Positions 24,473 through 35,352 of a DNA stretch of 64,000 bases are shown piece after piece. The notes under the pieces were generated by a model. It was not told the DNA's origin and did no database searches. It worked only from the letters and a program-made list of their open reading frames with translations. Position numbers and translations under genes: made by a program. Position 1 is the first letter of the stretch, and every line of letters begins with the position of its first letter. The stretch is from Cyclina sinensis (taxonomy: Eukaryota; Mollusca; Bivalvia; Venerida; Veneridae). The DNA is taken from NCBI GenBank assembly GCA_012932295.1, contig JAAONU010000004.1, positions 7,821,030 through 7,885,029 on the forward strand, written 5' to 3'.

Positions 24473-25746
24473 GATTCCCTGACACAGTTGTCGAAGTTGT
24501 GTTTATACAATTATAGGAAGGTATGCACTAACCGTTACATGGGTCATGTAAGTTCAAAAAAGTAGGTCATCATGTTAATGGTCATATTTTCAAACTGTTC
24601 ATCATGATTATTTGTGTTGAAAATTTCTAGGCAATGCTAAAACTCGGTCACATTGGGTCAAAAAGAAGGTCACCTGGCTAGAGGCCATATTTTCAAATCG
24701 ATTTTCATAAGATTGTTTTTTCCAGAATATTTGTCTTGATGATATCAAAGATATGTTTTAAACTGCGTCACGTTGGATCAAAACAGAAGGTCATCATTCT
24801 AGAGGTCATATTTTTCAACCAGATCTTTATTGAAATTTGTCGGTAATATTTATGTTTTTCAAAGGTGTGTCATGTGAGGTAAAAAAAAAAGTAGTTCACC
24901 TGGCAAGAGGCCATATTTTCTTCCTGATATTTCAAAACAAATTAATTGTCAGAATGTTTGTCTTGATAATACTTAGGTCCTGTTCGAAAGTGGGTTAACG
25001 TGGGGTCTCAAAGTTATGTACAAAGGCTAGGAGCCATATTTTCTATTTGATTTTTATTAACAATTGTCAGAATGTCTGTGTTCATATTCAAAAAATGGTC
25101 ACGTTGGATAAAAAGTTGGTCACCTGGTAGAGGCTATATTTTCTACATAATCATCATCAAATACTGTCATAATGATGTTTGTCTTGATGATATCTAAGTC
25201 ATGTTCAAAATTTAGTCACATGATGTCAGAAAAGTGAGTCACCATTCTAGAACATACCCAGCTATAACTTCAGGGAATTTACCCAAACTTGTGTTTTCTC
25301 TTTTCATATTCTCACAAGCATGTTATCAAATGATTCAGTAAACGTATTGTTACCAAGGAATTAAATCGAGAGTTTTCTTCACTTCCGTCTTGTTCCTTAA
25401 TGGTCGGCACAGTTCAGTTTTTATCACGATTTTGTCAATAAATATTACGTAAAAACTTTGAGTCTCTCATTGGCTAAATGTCCTACATGCAGTTGTGATG
25501 CTGCCTTTCGACAATAGCTTCACCAAAGATCTTTAAATTCAACCGTTTTAAAAAACACTTAAGACACATGTGTATTCAATGTACAGTACCGTATAATGTC
25601 TATACATGTACTTATTTGGTGATTATTGGTCATTTCCGCTTTTCCCCCGGTCTAAGTATAACAGCTCATTGTCTGTGTCCACGATGTGTCCATGTTTTGA
25701 AATATGTTTTTGTTTTCTTATCATGTAATTAATAATATATCAACAG

Positions 25747-26998
25747 GTTGTCGGGAAGGACGCACACAGAACAGGATGTATTGCAAGCTGAGCGATATGT
25801 CAAATCGTGCAAAGGGGGCGCTGCTTTTCCAAACTGTGACCTTCGTTTTGAAGGTAGCCTTGACCTTGCCGAATCGTTGCTTTCTGTATCTCGTCTTGGG
25901 TGTTGTAATGCAACAGCAGACGACACAAGGATGTGTAATGTGGTGGATGAGACACAGAGGAAGGTATATTACGCACCATTTTGGTGTCAGACTGGATGTC
26001 GTCTGGCAGCTGAGCACAGTTGGACAACAACCTCAGTACCGTCTGTATCAGACAATGATTTCTATGAAACAGCAAGGAAATCACCGCTGTACGTAAATAA
26101 TTTAGACACAGCCTGTAAATTTGCAGAACGTGAAGAGAAAATCCTTAATATACCGTACGAGAGGAGTGTGGTGAGATATGTGTCAGAGTTTGAGGCGTAC
26201 AAACATAGAACACCGTGTGTGATACCTGATGTAACGTTGCTGGCCGACATGAAGCTAGTGTTACTTGATCATTATCACAATTCTATACAGTTGTTTGATA
26301 ATGATTTCACTCAGCTAGACGAGAAATCATTTCCATATCCCATGGGTGTGAGCACGCTTAATGAGAACACGGTTGTTGTAACGCTACGACGAACTGGCCA
26401 GTTAGCAGTCTTTTCAATCAACGAGAAGAAATTACATCATCAACGCAATATACGTATACGATGCGAGTCATATCTTTGGCAAGTGACGTACAAATCACAA
26501 CGTCTGTTCGTTGTTTGCGACGAAAATAACATTCACGTGCTTGACACGGCTGGAAGTGAGTATTACGTGATCCGCTCAGGGGTGGTTCCTGAACGAGGCT
26601 ATTTACGTTACTTTGACGTTAACGACAAGGATTGTCATATCTATCTTAGTGAAAGACGTGGCCTACGGTGTATAGACTTCAAAGGGAAGCTACTCTGGTT
26701 GTTTACGAACGACAACTTCCCGGAGAAAGAAAGAGATAAAGAGGGACATATAATAGAAGATGTCTGCTACCATGAAGGGACAATTTTAGGCACACACTGG
26801 ACACTGAGTAAAATATATCAAATCTCAACCAATGGCCAGTTTCTGAGAAATCTCATACTTGACCATCTTGAACATCCTCGCGTGATGACGGTCCTTGGTA
26901 AAAGACTAGTGGTCACTCAGTTCCATCCACTTATGAAATCAGCTAAAAGACGAACGCTTAAAGTTTTTGAGTTAGAAAATTTAGGCGTTAAAGTGTAA
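25747..26998 (+). CDS. TRIM-like protein, terminal propeller exon (copy B)
   Basis: Acceptor caacag ends at 25746; one base completes the split codon, then 416 codons to TAA at 26996-26998. By eye, 22 residues differ from copy A: 13 within the first 136 residues and only 9 in the remaining ~278, with none between residues 222 and 334. The stop has shifted two codons downstream because copy A's GTT-TAA is GTT-AAA here (tail GVKV). Linker cysteines are all retained. The frame is intact. Expected role as for copy A: C-terminal beta-propeller of a TRIM-like protein whose N-terminal exons are not in the window. Confidence 0.7.
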
Positions 26999-27568
26999 AA
27001 TATGTACGTGCTTGACATTGGCACAGTATAATACCATTAAATCAGTTCAAAACACATTTCTATGCGGCCAATATGTTGAAGATAACAAGGAGAATTCAAG
27101 GGTTTCAAGTGAACCTTGTTGAAGACACGAGGCTATCTCCTTGACAAAATATAATTTAGACACAGATGTAAAGGCGGTGGATTATTTGTATATTCTGTAT
27201 CTGCTCTTGGATAGATGAAATATTTCCTTCTTTTACATGTATGAATGTGTAACATATGTCTTGCGACAACGGTCAACTCTTACACCGAGACGAACATTTC
27301 TTAAATATGTGAAATCTCTTGTGTTTTCTTTTTGAATACTTTTTTCTCGTATTATAACAACAACAACAATAAAGGTCATGACTAATACGACCAATCGTTC
27401 TTACACATTGCGCATCAAACATAAAGGGAAACAACTCAACTGTTTATTTATTGGTCAACTGAACATGATCGGAAAATGCCGACTAGTGACAAATTGTCAA
27501 CTAGAAATTTATTACTAGACAGGCATAAATTTATATGATAAATTTTCAGTTAAAGATTGGATGCAACA
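26999..27568. other. 3' flank of the copy B terminal exon
   Basis: Shared with copy A to about 27298, then copy-specific AT-rich sequence. A candidate polyadenylation signal AATAAA lies at about 27368, after a short caa repeat. No gene is visible. Confidence 0.4.
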
Positions 27569-28610
27569 TTACTATTCTCTGTTCTGTTCTGTTAAGCTAT
27601 ACTGTACTCTGTTCTGTTCTGTTATGCTATAGTCTTCTCTGTCCTGTTCTGTTAAGCTATACTGCACTCTTTTCTGTTCTGTTAAGGTATACTGTACTCT
27701 GTTCTGTTCTGTTAAGCTATACTGTTCTCTCTTCTGTTCTGTAAAGCTATACTGTACTCTGTTCTGTTCTGTTAAGCAATACTGTAGTCTGTTCTGTTTT
27801 GTTAAGCTATACTGTAGTCTGTTCTGTTTTGTTAAGCTATACTGTACTCTGTTCTGTTCTGTTAAGCTATACTGTAGTCTTTTCTGTCCTGTTCAGCTAT
27901 ACTGTACTCTGTTCTGTTCTGTTAAGCCATACTGTGCTCTGTTCTGTTCTGTTAAGCTATACTGTAGTCTTTTCTGTTCTGTCAAGCTATACTGTTCTCT
28001 GTTCTGTTCTGTTCTGTTAAGTAATACTGTACTCTGTTCTGTTCTGTTAAGCTATACTGTACTCTGTTCTGTTCTGCTCAGCTATACTGAACTCTGTTCT
28101 GTTCTGTTAAGCTATACTGTACTCTGTTCTGTTCTGTTAAGCTATACTATACTCTGTTCTGTTCTGTTAAGCTATACTGTACTCTGTTCTGTTCTGTTAA
28201 GCTATACTGTACTCTGTTCTGTTCTGTTAAGCTTGATGTACTCTGTTTTGTTCTGTTAAGCTATACTGTACTCTGTTCTGTTCTGTTAAGCTATACTGTA
28301 CTCTGTTCTGTTCTGTTAAGCTATACTGTACTCTGTTCTGTTCTGCTCAGCTATACTGTACTCTGTTCTGTTCTGTTCTGCTAAGCTATACTGTACTCTG
28401 TTCTGTTCTGTTCTGTTAGCTATACTGTACTCTGTTCTGTTCTGTTAAGCTATACTGTACTCTGTTCTGTTCTGTTAAGCTATACTGTTCTCTGTTCTGT
28501 TCAGTTCTGTTAAACTATACTGTACTCTGTTCTGTTCTGTTAAGCTATACTGTACTCTGTTCTGTTCTGTTAAGCTATACTGTACTCTGTTCTGTTATGC
28601 TATGCTCTGC
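27569..28610. repeat. 30-bp TCTGT minisatellite (copy B)
   Basis: More than 30 units of taagctatactg + tactctgttctgttct with an almost exact period of 30 (for example gctatactg at 28081 and 28111). Occasional extra ctgtt pentamers appear. Because 30 is divisible by three, the plus strand shows a repeating decapeptide frame (LLSYTVLCSV). Copy A has only about six such units. Confidence 0.95.
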
Positions 28611-28856
28611 TTTGTACTGTTCTATTCTATTCTGCTCTGCTCTTGTCTGGTCTGTTTTGCATAAAAGATTTTAATTACAACAGATTTTAACCAATAACTG
28701 GTGGCTATTTGATTGTGACAAATAACAAAGAAGAAATCAAATAATGTTTTAAATTGTCCATTAATGAATGATATTTTTGTCAGAAAAAAACGCGCGCAAT
28801 TTTTAAAGCTGGATTCCATTTTATTCATTTATTTTGCCTGCAAAATATAAGGTATC

Positions 28857-30025
28857 AGTTCAAATTATAACCAAATTCAATATCTGTGTATTAAAAATGT
28901 GTACACTTTTGCGAAAAACAATAAATATTAATTTTTTTTTGCCGTTTGCTTGCTCACTGGTTTTCTGAAAGATATATGCTTTGTCTTAATAATATACCAG
29001 TCTATAGCCAATAAATTGAAAATACAGGATTTGTTTTGTCTTAGTAATACACCATTCTATAGTCAACAAATTGAAAATACACGATTGGTTGAACTACCCT
29101 GCTATTTATTGTATCGACTTGAAATCCGTAATGTGTTAATGCGTTACATAATAAATCGTTTAATAATTCAACAGAGCACAAGTTTTCACACCTTTTTAGA
29201 CATAATATTTTGCAAAATTAATACCCCGTTTTTAATCCTTTGGCGTCTTTACTTTTATAATTGATACCCTTTTAAGTATGACAGAGAGACACCAACAACC
29301 AAACGTTAAGTGTATGGCTTTCTTTCCGTCGCAGAGTTTAAAAATTGAAATTTTCATACGAAGTGAAAAAAAAATACACAAGGTAATCAATTTTTATTTG
29401 TGTAGAAATTATAAATTTTGGAGAACGTGCAGTGGAGATTAATAATCATTATAGCCGTTACAAGGCTACGACGATCATTTTTGCTTCTGTGACCATTGCA
29501 GACTATCAACAGTCTGAACATCTATGCAGTCTAGTCATGGTCTGCACGGTTTACCATACAGTTTAATTATTCTCTTGTAGCTGATAGAAAGATGAACTGC
29601 AAGTCATTTAATTACAAATGAGGCAGATTACAAAAGGCTTTTAAACCGGTCCCTGCTATGTAGTAAGAGGAAATTGTCTTTTGTTTGATTTTTTTTTAAT
29701 TTCTGTTGTTACAGTTGCCTTTTCTTGATGCATTCGTGATTAACTCATGTCTGCGTTAGTATTGATATTTTCTTGTCACATTGCTGCATTGTAATCAAAT
29801 CCACATGATGGATGTCTCAGTTTTAAGTTTTTCTATAATAATTTTCAATATTCTCATCCAGCTGTTCTTAGCGCAAGGAGCGGACTTAAGAAATACTGCT
29901 TGTGATATTTAACGAATGCCAATGGTTTAATATAAATAGTGAAACATGCTATGTTTTTAATTTTTTGGTAGAAAGATATGGTGCGAAAAGATGATGGGAG
30001 TCGCATGAAGCCTCTATAACTTCGT
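28857..30025. other. Intergenic region upstream of the GPCR
   Basis: AT-rich with no convincing gene. A short internal duplication is visible at about 28990-29090 (cagtctatagccaataaattg-type repeats). The last ~60 bases before the GPCR ATG include a t-rich stretch ending ttggtag near 29970 that could be a 5'-UTR splice acceptor. An in-frame TAA at 30017-30019 closes the frame before the start. Confidence 0.4.
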
Positions 30026-31081
30026 ATGATGTCGTTTCAAATTTTCAACCCAAAAAATGGATCACTGAACGGCAGCGGAAGTGTAGAAGATCATGCGCCA
30101 ACAAATACTTCCGGCGTGCTTTTCAAACAAGAATTATATTCAGACTTCGATGATTACAAGCTTGGGACTAAACTCGCGTTTGTAACTGTAGGATGTGTTG
30201 TTACAGCGATAAATATTCTAGCAATAGCAACATTGAGAAGGAGCAGGAAGATTCCGTATGCTTCGAAGTTTCTCTGCACTGGAATTCTTTCGTACGACTT
30301 GTGTTTCATCATTATTTCTACGGTCCGCAAATTCATCCCGGATCCACCAACTAACCTAGCGTTCCAGGTAGTTGGAAGCCTGTCGTACCATTTGTCATTG
30401 ACAAGTGTGATGTTAATGTCTGCTGAAAGATACCTACTGTTTTACTATCCTATGCGTTACCTGAAGATAATGACAGAAAAACTGACTCATGTTCTAGCTT
30501 TCTCCACATGGTCTATATATGTACTGTCGTTTGCAATAGTGCGTTACGGTGTTTGTTACATTGAGCTAAAGTCGGTTGACGTTTTCAAACAAGCTGGTGT
30601 TTGTAACAATATATTGGTGATACATTTAGGCATCTGTTTGTTCATTATAACAACGATATCATGCATTTGTAACTGGAAGGTCTTGACGTTGATCAAATCA
30701 AAACGTGATAGACCTAAGTCAGCAAATACATTGCCAACAAATGAAGCGATAAGGTGCTACAAATCAACGGGACTTGTACTTACCCATGTCATTCTAATAC
30801 TTTTAACATCAATAGTGTACGGTATGATTTTAGTAGCTGTGCGATTCTACAATTTAGGGGTTCTTCAACTAAGAATTTCTTTTGAAAGTGTCTCGTTTAT
30901 AAATTGTTCACTAGATCCTATTTTGTACATTGTTTGGTTTAGGGAGTGTCAAATGCATATACTGAAGTTTATGGCATTTTTTAGCAAAAGGTTTAACTAC
31001 ACAGCGGAGGAAATGAGAATTGAGATTTTTGACATTGTGACCTCTGAAAGCTTTCACAGAAGAAACTCGAAAGAGGTTTAA
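30026..31081 (+). CDS. Class A (rhodopsin-family) G protein-coupled receptor, orphan
   Basis: Single-exon frame of 351 residues; the start is set by an in-frame TAA nine bases upstream. The ~48-residue N-terminus has three N-glycosylation sequons (N11, N15, N27). Seven hydrophobic segments lie at about 49-70, 80-101, 113-134, 154-173, 195-217, 250-271 and 280-303. Family landmarks are N63 in TM1, D91 in TM2, ERY (134-136) at the end of TM3, W162 in TM4 and DPILY (297-301) in TM7. The TM3 cysteine of the usual extracellular disulfide is not visible and TM6 lacks CWxP, so it is a divergent receptor. The C-tail is short and charged. It acts at the plasma membrane; ligand and G protein are unknown. 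It resembles peptide/orphan receptors of lophotrochozoans, but I cannot name a subfamily. Confidence 0.85.
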   Translation: MMSFQIFNPKNGSLNGSGSVEDHAPTNTSGVLFKQELYSDFDDYKLGTKLAFVTVGCVVTAINILAIATLRRSRKIPYASKFLCTGILSYDLCFIIISTVRKFIPDPPTNLAFQVVGSLSYHLSLTSVMLMSAERYLLFYYPMRYLKIMTEKLTHVLAFSTWSIYVLSFAIVRYGVCYIELKSVDVFKQAGVCNNILVIHLGICLFIITTISCICNWKVLTLIKSKRDRPKSANTLPTNEAIRCYKSTGLVLTHVILILLTSIVYGMILVAVRFYNLGVLQLRISFESVSFINCSLDPILYIVWFRECQMHILKFMAFFSKRFNYTAEEMRIEIFDIVTSESFHRRNSKEV

Positions 31082-31099
31082 ATTGTAACTAGTTTTGTA

Positions 31100-31105
31100 A
31101 ATAAA
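31100..31105 (+). terminator. Polyadenylation signal of the GPCR gene
   Basis: AATAAA starts 18 bases after the TAA stop of the receptor. It is very close, implying a short 3' UTR, followed by a t-rich stretch suitable as a downstream element. Confidence 0.5.
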
Positions 31106-32558
31106 ACTATAAGAATAATCCTCTTTGATTTCAATTCGGTATGTTTACCTTCACGTTCCCTGTCCGTATAAACCAGAAATTTTTTTTCAGCTAATCTTAA
31201 AGCTGAGTGGTTGAACAATTTAGCTTATCAGCAATGAAAACAAAGGTAAAATCACTAGACAACCGAAGTATCTAAATAGTGTATTTCTTACATAACAAAG
31301 TAAACTAATGATTTTACATCACTCCTTTATCTTCTACGGAAGTTTATTAAAACAATTTCTTAGAAGAGTCTCAGGTCATAAAATTCTTTCAATACATCTG
31401 AGGGGGAAATATTTACTTTCGAAAACTTATACCAATTTACAGTACTCGTAAATAAACTTTTTGAGACAGACATAACTTGGCAATCGTCACAATCTTTTCT
31501 GAACCGTTTAAACTCACCTTACAGGATCGCATAAGGCCATCTCGTCCTTCGTTTACTTAAACCAAGACCTGAAGACCAATGACCATGTGTCGATGGCCCA
31601 TCACTTAGAAGTGTTTAAATTTCTTTGAACAGTTTACCTCACTTGTCTAACCTGTATGACTGGTAAGTTCTCCCCGTCCATCTTCTCCAGAATATGTTCC
31701 AAAGAAGCAACCACTTATAACATGACAAAAAGGGTACGAAAATTATATGCAGAAAGTATTCGAATCGAGTAGAACACGTATCAGGTCAAGATCAAATGGT
31801 AATGACTAAACATGTATCTTCTACCATCTATAAGCATCAGGTGATACACATGCATAATTCAGCAACTAGTATTAGTGTAAAACATATTTTATTTCCATCA
31901 TAACATATACATATAATTTACGAAACTGACGTACGGACTGGGCTAGAAGATGCAACATTTTATTACAGCCCTCTCCTATGGAATTAGAACTACACAGAAT
32001 CGTACATGTACCTGAATTATCAGATGAAGTTGAAGTTGTCTTAAAAAATGGAAAGACAAACTAATTATTAATGGAGAAGCAAATTTAAAAAAGTATTTTG
32101 TAAAAAAAGAGTAATTTGAACGTGTTATAGGAATAACAAAAACTATTTTGAAGGTGTGATCATGATACGATTAAGCTGTTTTGGAACTTCATAGCATCGT
32201 GTCAGGGCATAAAGACACGCATTGTCTGAAGACATATAAAGGTGACACCAAAATAAGTTGTCATGTTTCTGAAAAAAGCATTAAATACAGTAAAACTTCT
32301 ACAATCCAAAGTCGGTAGGCGATGAGACAACTGCTCGAATAAACCAACTGCTCAAGTTACCGGAGATTCTAGATTTACTATTGTAACTTCTGTTGCTTTT
32401 TATCTTCAACCAGAATTAATAAGGAAGGAAATGCATTTCTATCATATTTACTTCTTGTCTGTCATTTTTTTATGAAAAAGTATAAGGATTCTCATCAATT
32501 TCTACATTTTTGTAATTAATTTCCTGTTACTCGGCGAAACAGTAAAACGCAACCAGTC
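31106..32558. other. Intergenic, no gene seen
   Basis: AT-rich sequence without a recognisable coding frame, tandem repeat or element end. Confidence 0.5.
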
Positions 32559-32652
32559 TGGTGTGTTACAACCCGTTTTGTAATAAAAACGAAAATTGTA
32601 ATAATTATTACAGTTCTCGTTTTTATTACAAATTGGGTTGTAACACTGGTGT
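32559..32652. mobile_element. Short hairpin MITE-like element with TGGTGT direct repeats
   Basis: Bases 32563-32646 form a near-perfect inverted repeat: gtgttacaaccc..ttgtaataaaaacga on the left pairs with tcgtttttattacaa..gggttgtaacac on the right, leaving a loop of about 25 bases. The hexamer TGGTGT is present on both sides (32559-32564 and 32647-32652), consistent with a target duplication. Too short to encode anything. Bases 32653-33027 show nothing else. Confidence 0.6.
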
Positions 32653-33027
32653 TTCAAAGCCGCATTTGAAACACACAATATAATTTACCAGTTAAAACAA
32701 ATCATCTATGAAACATCCTCTACAATAATGCACGGGGTGAAAGGGGGTGGGGGTAGGGACTGGCACCCGAAGTACGTCATCATTTCTATGACATTGCCTA
32801 CGCAACGCTTCAGTTTGATTAGAAGATAAAGCATCGTTAAGCAATAAGCTTTATATAGTTTAATACTTTAAAAGTAGAGAGCGGCGACTGTTTTGCTTTC
32901 ATTATTTATTCTTAATTATTGAATCATCTGGTTATAATTAGACTTTTAATCTCTAGATCGGACTTACAAAACGTGGCCGAGTTTGCAAAAACGAGAATAC
33001 ACAATATAAAAATCGAGTGGTGCGGCA

Positions 33028-33546
33028 CGTCACAACAACAACAAAACAACAACAACAAATTTATTGCATTAAACATACAAAATGCTTAAAGCAATATTAC
33101 AATTACAATTTCCATCAAGGCACAGCTTTACCGAAGAGAAGACGTCTCTATAAACTAAGTATTATATAGTGAAATTTTTAATATTCTAGTTTCTACCTTT
33201 ATTAGCATGGTATAAAAATTTGGCCAGATTTATTATATCCTTTTTTGAACTGTTAGATAACAAATTAACAAATTTCTGGAGTGTCGGCCATGTATGATAA
33301 TATTTCTTTATATGTTTTTGTCTAAAATCTCTAAACTGTGAGCATATTAAAAGGTGATGGAATTCATTTTCAATAAAATTTGATCTACACTGATTACATA
33401 CTCTGTCTTTTCTTGGAACATTCACATGTCTCCCCATTTCAATTGCAAGATCATGAGATGAGATTCGAAATTTTGTTACTCCTATTCTGAGCTTTTTATC
33501 TCGTATAAAATCTAAGTACGGTTCAAATTGTTGTTGTTGTTGTTGG
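33028..33546 (-). mobile_element. 5'-truncated LINE, minus strand
   Basis: On the minus strand the segment ends with aataaattTGTTGTTG, i.e. a polyadenylation-like signal and a (TTG)n tail, as in the larger LINE at 35.7-40.7 kb (aataaaacttactattgttgtt). Upstream lies the last ~110 codons of an ORF2-like protein. The opposite end at 33526-33545 also carries (TTG)n on the plus strand, so the fragment is bracketed by complementary trinucleotide runs. Confidence 0.7.
33186..33520 (-). pseudogene. LINE ORF2 C-terminus fragment with CCHC-type finger
   Basis: The frame is open from the truncation point to a stop at 33186 and includes CNQC, a following H and a downstream C (NFIENEFHHLLICSQF), matching the C-terminal zinc-finger segment of the full-length element (CRLCNQ, EYHFLLC at about 40250-40310). 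Only the end of ORF2 remains; endonuclease and reverse transcriptase are absent, so the copy is inactive. Sequence divergence from the larger LINE shows it belongs to a different subfamily. Confidence 0.7.
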
Positions 33547-33797
33547 TTAAAAAATCAAAACATTCTATGAAATTCACTTAATTGATCTTTTTGTCTCAAC
33601 TCGTAAATAAAAATGCCTTAATTAAAATTTGCAAAAAAATCAAACACTTTATCTAGCCATGGGCCCTTACATCATCCTTTGTGATTCAATACAAGCACGG
33701 TGTTACAAACATTTAACTGTCCGAGTAAGAAAAAAAGTTAATGTCTTGCGTGTGAAAATGAGACCGTCAGAACAAATAAGGGGCGTACCAGACTACC

Positions 33798-33985
33798 AGT
33801 GGGCTAGTGGTAAAGTGCTAGACTGGTAATCCAGGGTTCGCGCGTTCGACACCCCCTCCCCTCCCCTTCTCCCAAACCATCATTATGAATTGTCTTTCAA
33901 ATGAGACGTTAAACCGAGGTCCCTGTATCAGTGCTTTACACTGAGCATGAAAAAAAAAAACCCAGAGGTATCTCTGGAATGGGAT
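33798..33985 (+). mobile_element. tRNA-derived SINE with intact tRNA-like head
   Basis: The head reads gtgggctagtggtaaagtgc (A-box side), an anticodon-loop-like ctggtaa, and cgcgcgttcgacaccc (B-box side). The body follows with gagacgttaaaccgaggtcc, tatcagtg, cactgagcatg, an A run and cccagaggtatctctgg. Body motifs match the truncated copies at 951 and 15211, so the three are one family. The gagacgttaaaccgaggtcc block is the most conserved part. Confidence 0.7.
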
Positions 33986-35265
33986 ATTTTCAGTATCTTG
34001 AACTATTCCCCAGAACCTAAAACAACAAAACTCTACAGGGGGCATCTGTTGCATGTGTAACTGGTACCGAATATATATTAACACAAATAGATAGATAGAA
34101 CTTTCAACAAATAAATAGATTTCCGAGTACGGAATTATGATTCTGTGTACAATACTGAAAACATCCTGTTGAATTCAGAGAGGGAAATAATTTGATCCAC
34201 GTTAATACGGTAACTCTGCATTGAATTTGAAGATATTTTAACACGGAATTACTTCCCCTGTCATACCAGTAAGTGAATTTAGAAATAAGCTGAAACTTTT
34301 TTTCAAAGTTAACAATTTATTTTATTTTCTCGTCTCCATTATCAAGTGACATGATGGCAGATGTTGGCAGATTCAAAATTTGTCGTTCGTGGGTACAGGT
34401 GCACTGGAACAAAGCGACAAAACCGAGATATTTGGAACTAAAGTAGAGGTAATTCTATACAAGCTGCTATAGCAATACTTCACTAAGAATACCTGTATGA
34501 AATTAATTAAGTCATTCGTTTGTTTGATGAAAGGATGACTAACAGAATTGGATGATTTTGAGGATAGAGGAATTGCAGAATAAATAAGAAAGAAAGAATG
34601 AAAGAAAGAAAGAAAGACAGAAAGAAAGAACAAACAAAAGAAAGAACAAAAGACAGAAACACAAAAAGGAAAAAATACCAAAAGAATAAGAAGAGAAACA
34701 AAAACTTAAAAGTATAAATGAATATTAATGTGACAGTTTGCTTGCTGAATTTGACCGTAATGTTCTGTTCCCACAACAAACTGATTTATCAAGATTTTGA
34801 CGGTAAATCTTTGATGATTAAGGTTTTCATAACCTTCCTACGCATGACATTATCTTGGTTCAGAACTTCCTTTTTGGTACAGGTAAATGTGATTTATACT
34901 ATAAATAACTGTACCTTTATTTAACTTCCTTTCCCGCTATTATTAGTTTTTTTCTAAATTGATTAATGTTCGTGCTGAGTAACAACAAAGGTTTACTTCT
35001 ATATTTCTGCTTCACTTCCGCGTATCCATGCATAACCAGTGAACGTTTCAAGGTAAACATATTAAGGTTGTAATGCTCAGGACAGTTTCCATGCGTGTAA
35101 TTATTTAAAAATAATTATTATTTAATTATTATAAAAAAAAACGTTAAAATTAAACAACAAAATGATAATGACTGACAGAATCATAAAATTAAAAAAGTTT
35201 CCGAGACTTTTTGTCCAACGACGCGATCACTGACACGAAACTTCGTCTTTATTTCCTCGTGAGGT
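33986..35265. other. Intergenic with (GAAA)n tract
   Basis: No gene is seen. A purine-rich GAAA/GAAAGA simple repeat occupies about 34588-34700; the minus-strand frames across it (F/S/L-rich) are artefacts. Confidence 0.5.
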
Positions 35266-35352
35266 TAAATTCCCGCTAGTATATATGTCGGAGGTTTTAA
35301 ATTCCCGCTAGTATATATGTCGGAGGTTTTAAATTCCCGCTAGTATTTATGT
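35266..35352. repeat. 32-bp tandem repeat, three units
   Basis: Units of gaggttttaaattcccgct + agtatatatgtcg occur almost perfectly three times; the first is two bases shorter and the last has one change (atttat for atatat). The following sequence (ctcgcctgtcaaac, cccgaacgggattc at about 35388-35435) has a diverged relative at 57779-57825, suggesting an older dispersed element around it. Confidence 0.85.

Larger units (their letters stand above)
23571..25250. repeat. Degenerate ggtcat/aggtc repeat units in the copy B intron
   Basis: Longer than the copy A series because extra units lie at about 24540-25000 (ggccatattttc, cagaatgtttgtcttgat, aagaaggtcacctgg). It includes two tRNA-like fragments. 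Bases 25251-25746 match 8561-9055 and show no gene. Confidence 0.65.
14277..28856. repeat. Segmental duplication, copy B
   Basis: Second head-to-tail copy of the segment at 1-11812. The left junction matches window base 1 at 14277; the right junction is near 28856. Copy-specific changes are a 2.4 kb hairpin-ended element at about 19720-22123, an extra tRNA-like fragment and ggtca-type repeats at 24.3-25.0 kb, absence of the ~560 bp array found at 10611-11170 in copy A, and expansion of the 30-bp array to about 1 kb. Bases 14277-15210 are AT-rich and contain no gene. Confidence 0.95.

Noticed and set aside
33798..33870. tRNA-like head considered as a tRNA gene
   Set aside because: A conserved SINE body follows directly, there is no pairing acceptor stem, and truncated family members occur at 951 and 15211.
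34373..34779. Phenylalanine/serine-rich minus-strand frames resembling membrane segments
   Set aside because: They translate a GAAA simple repeat.
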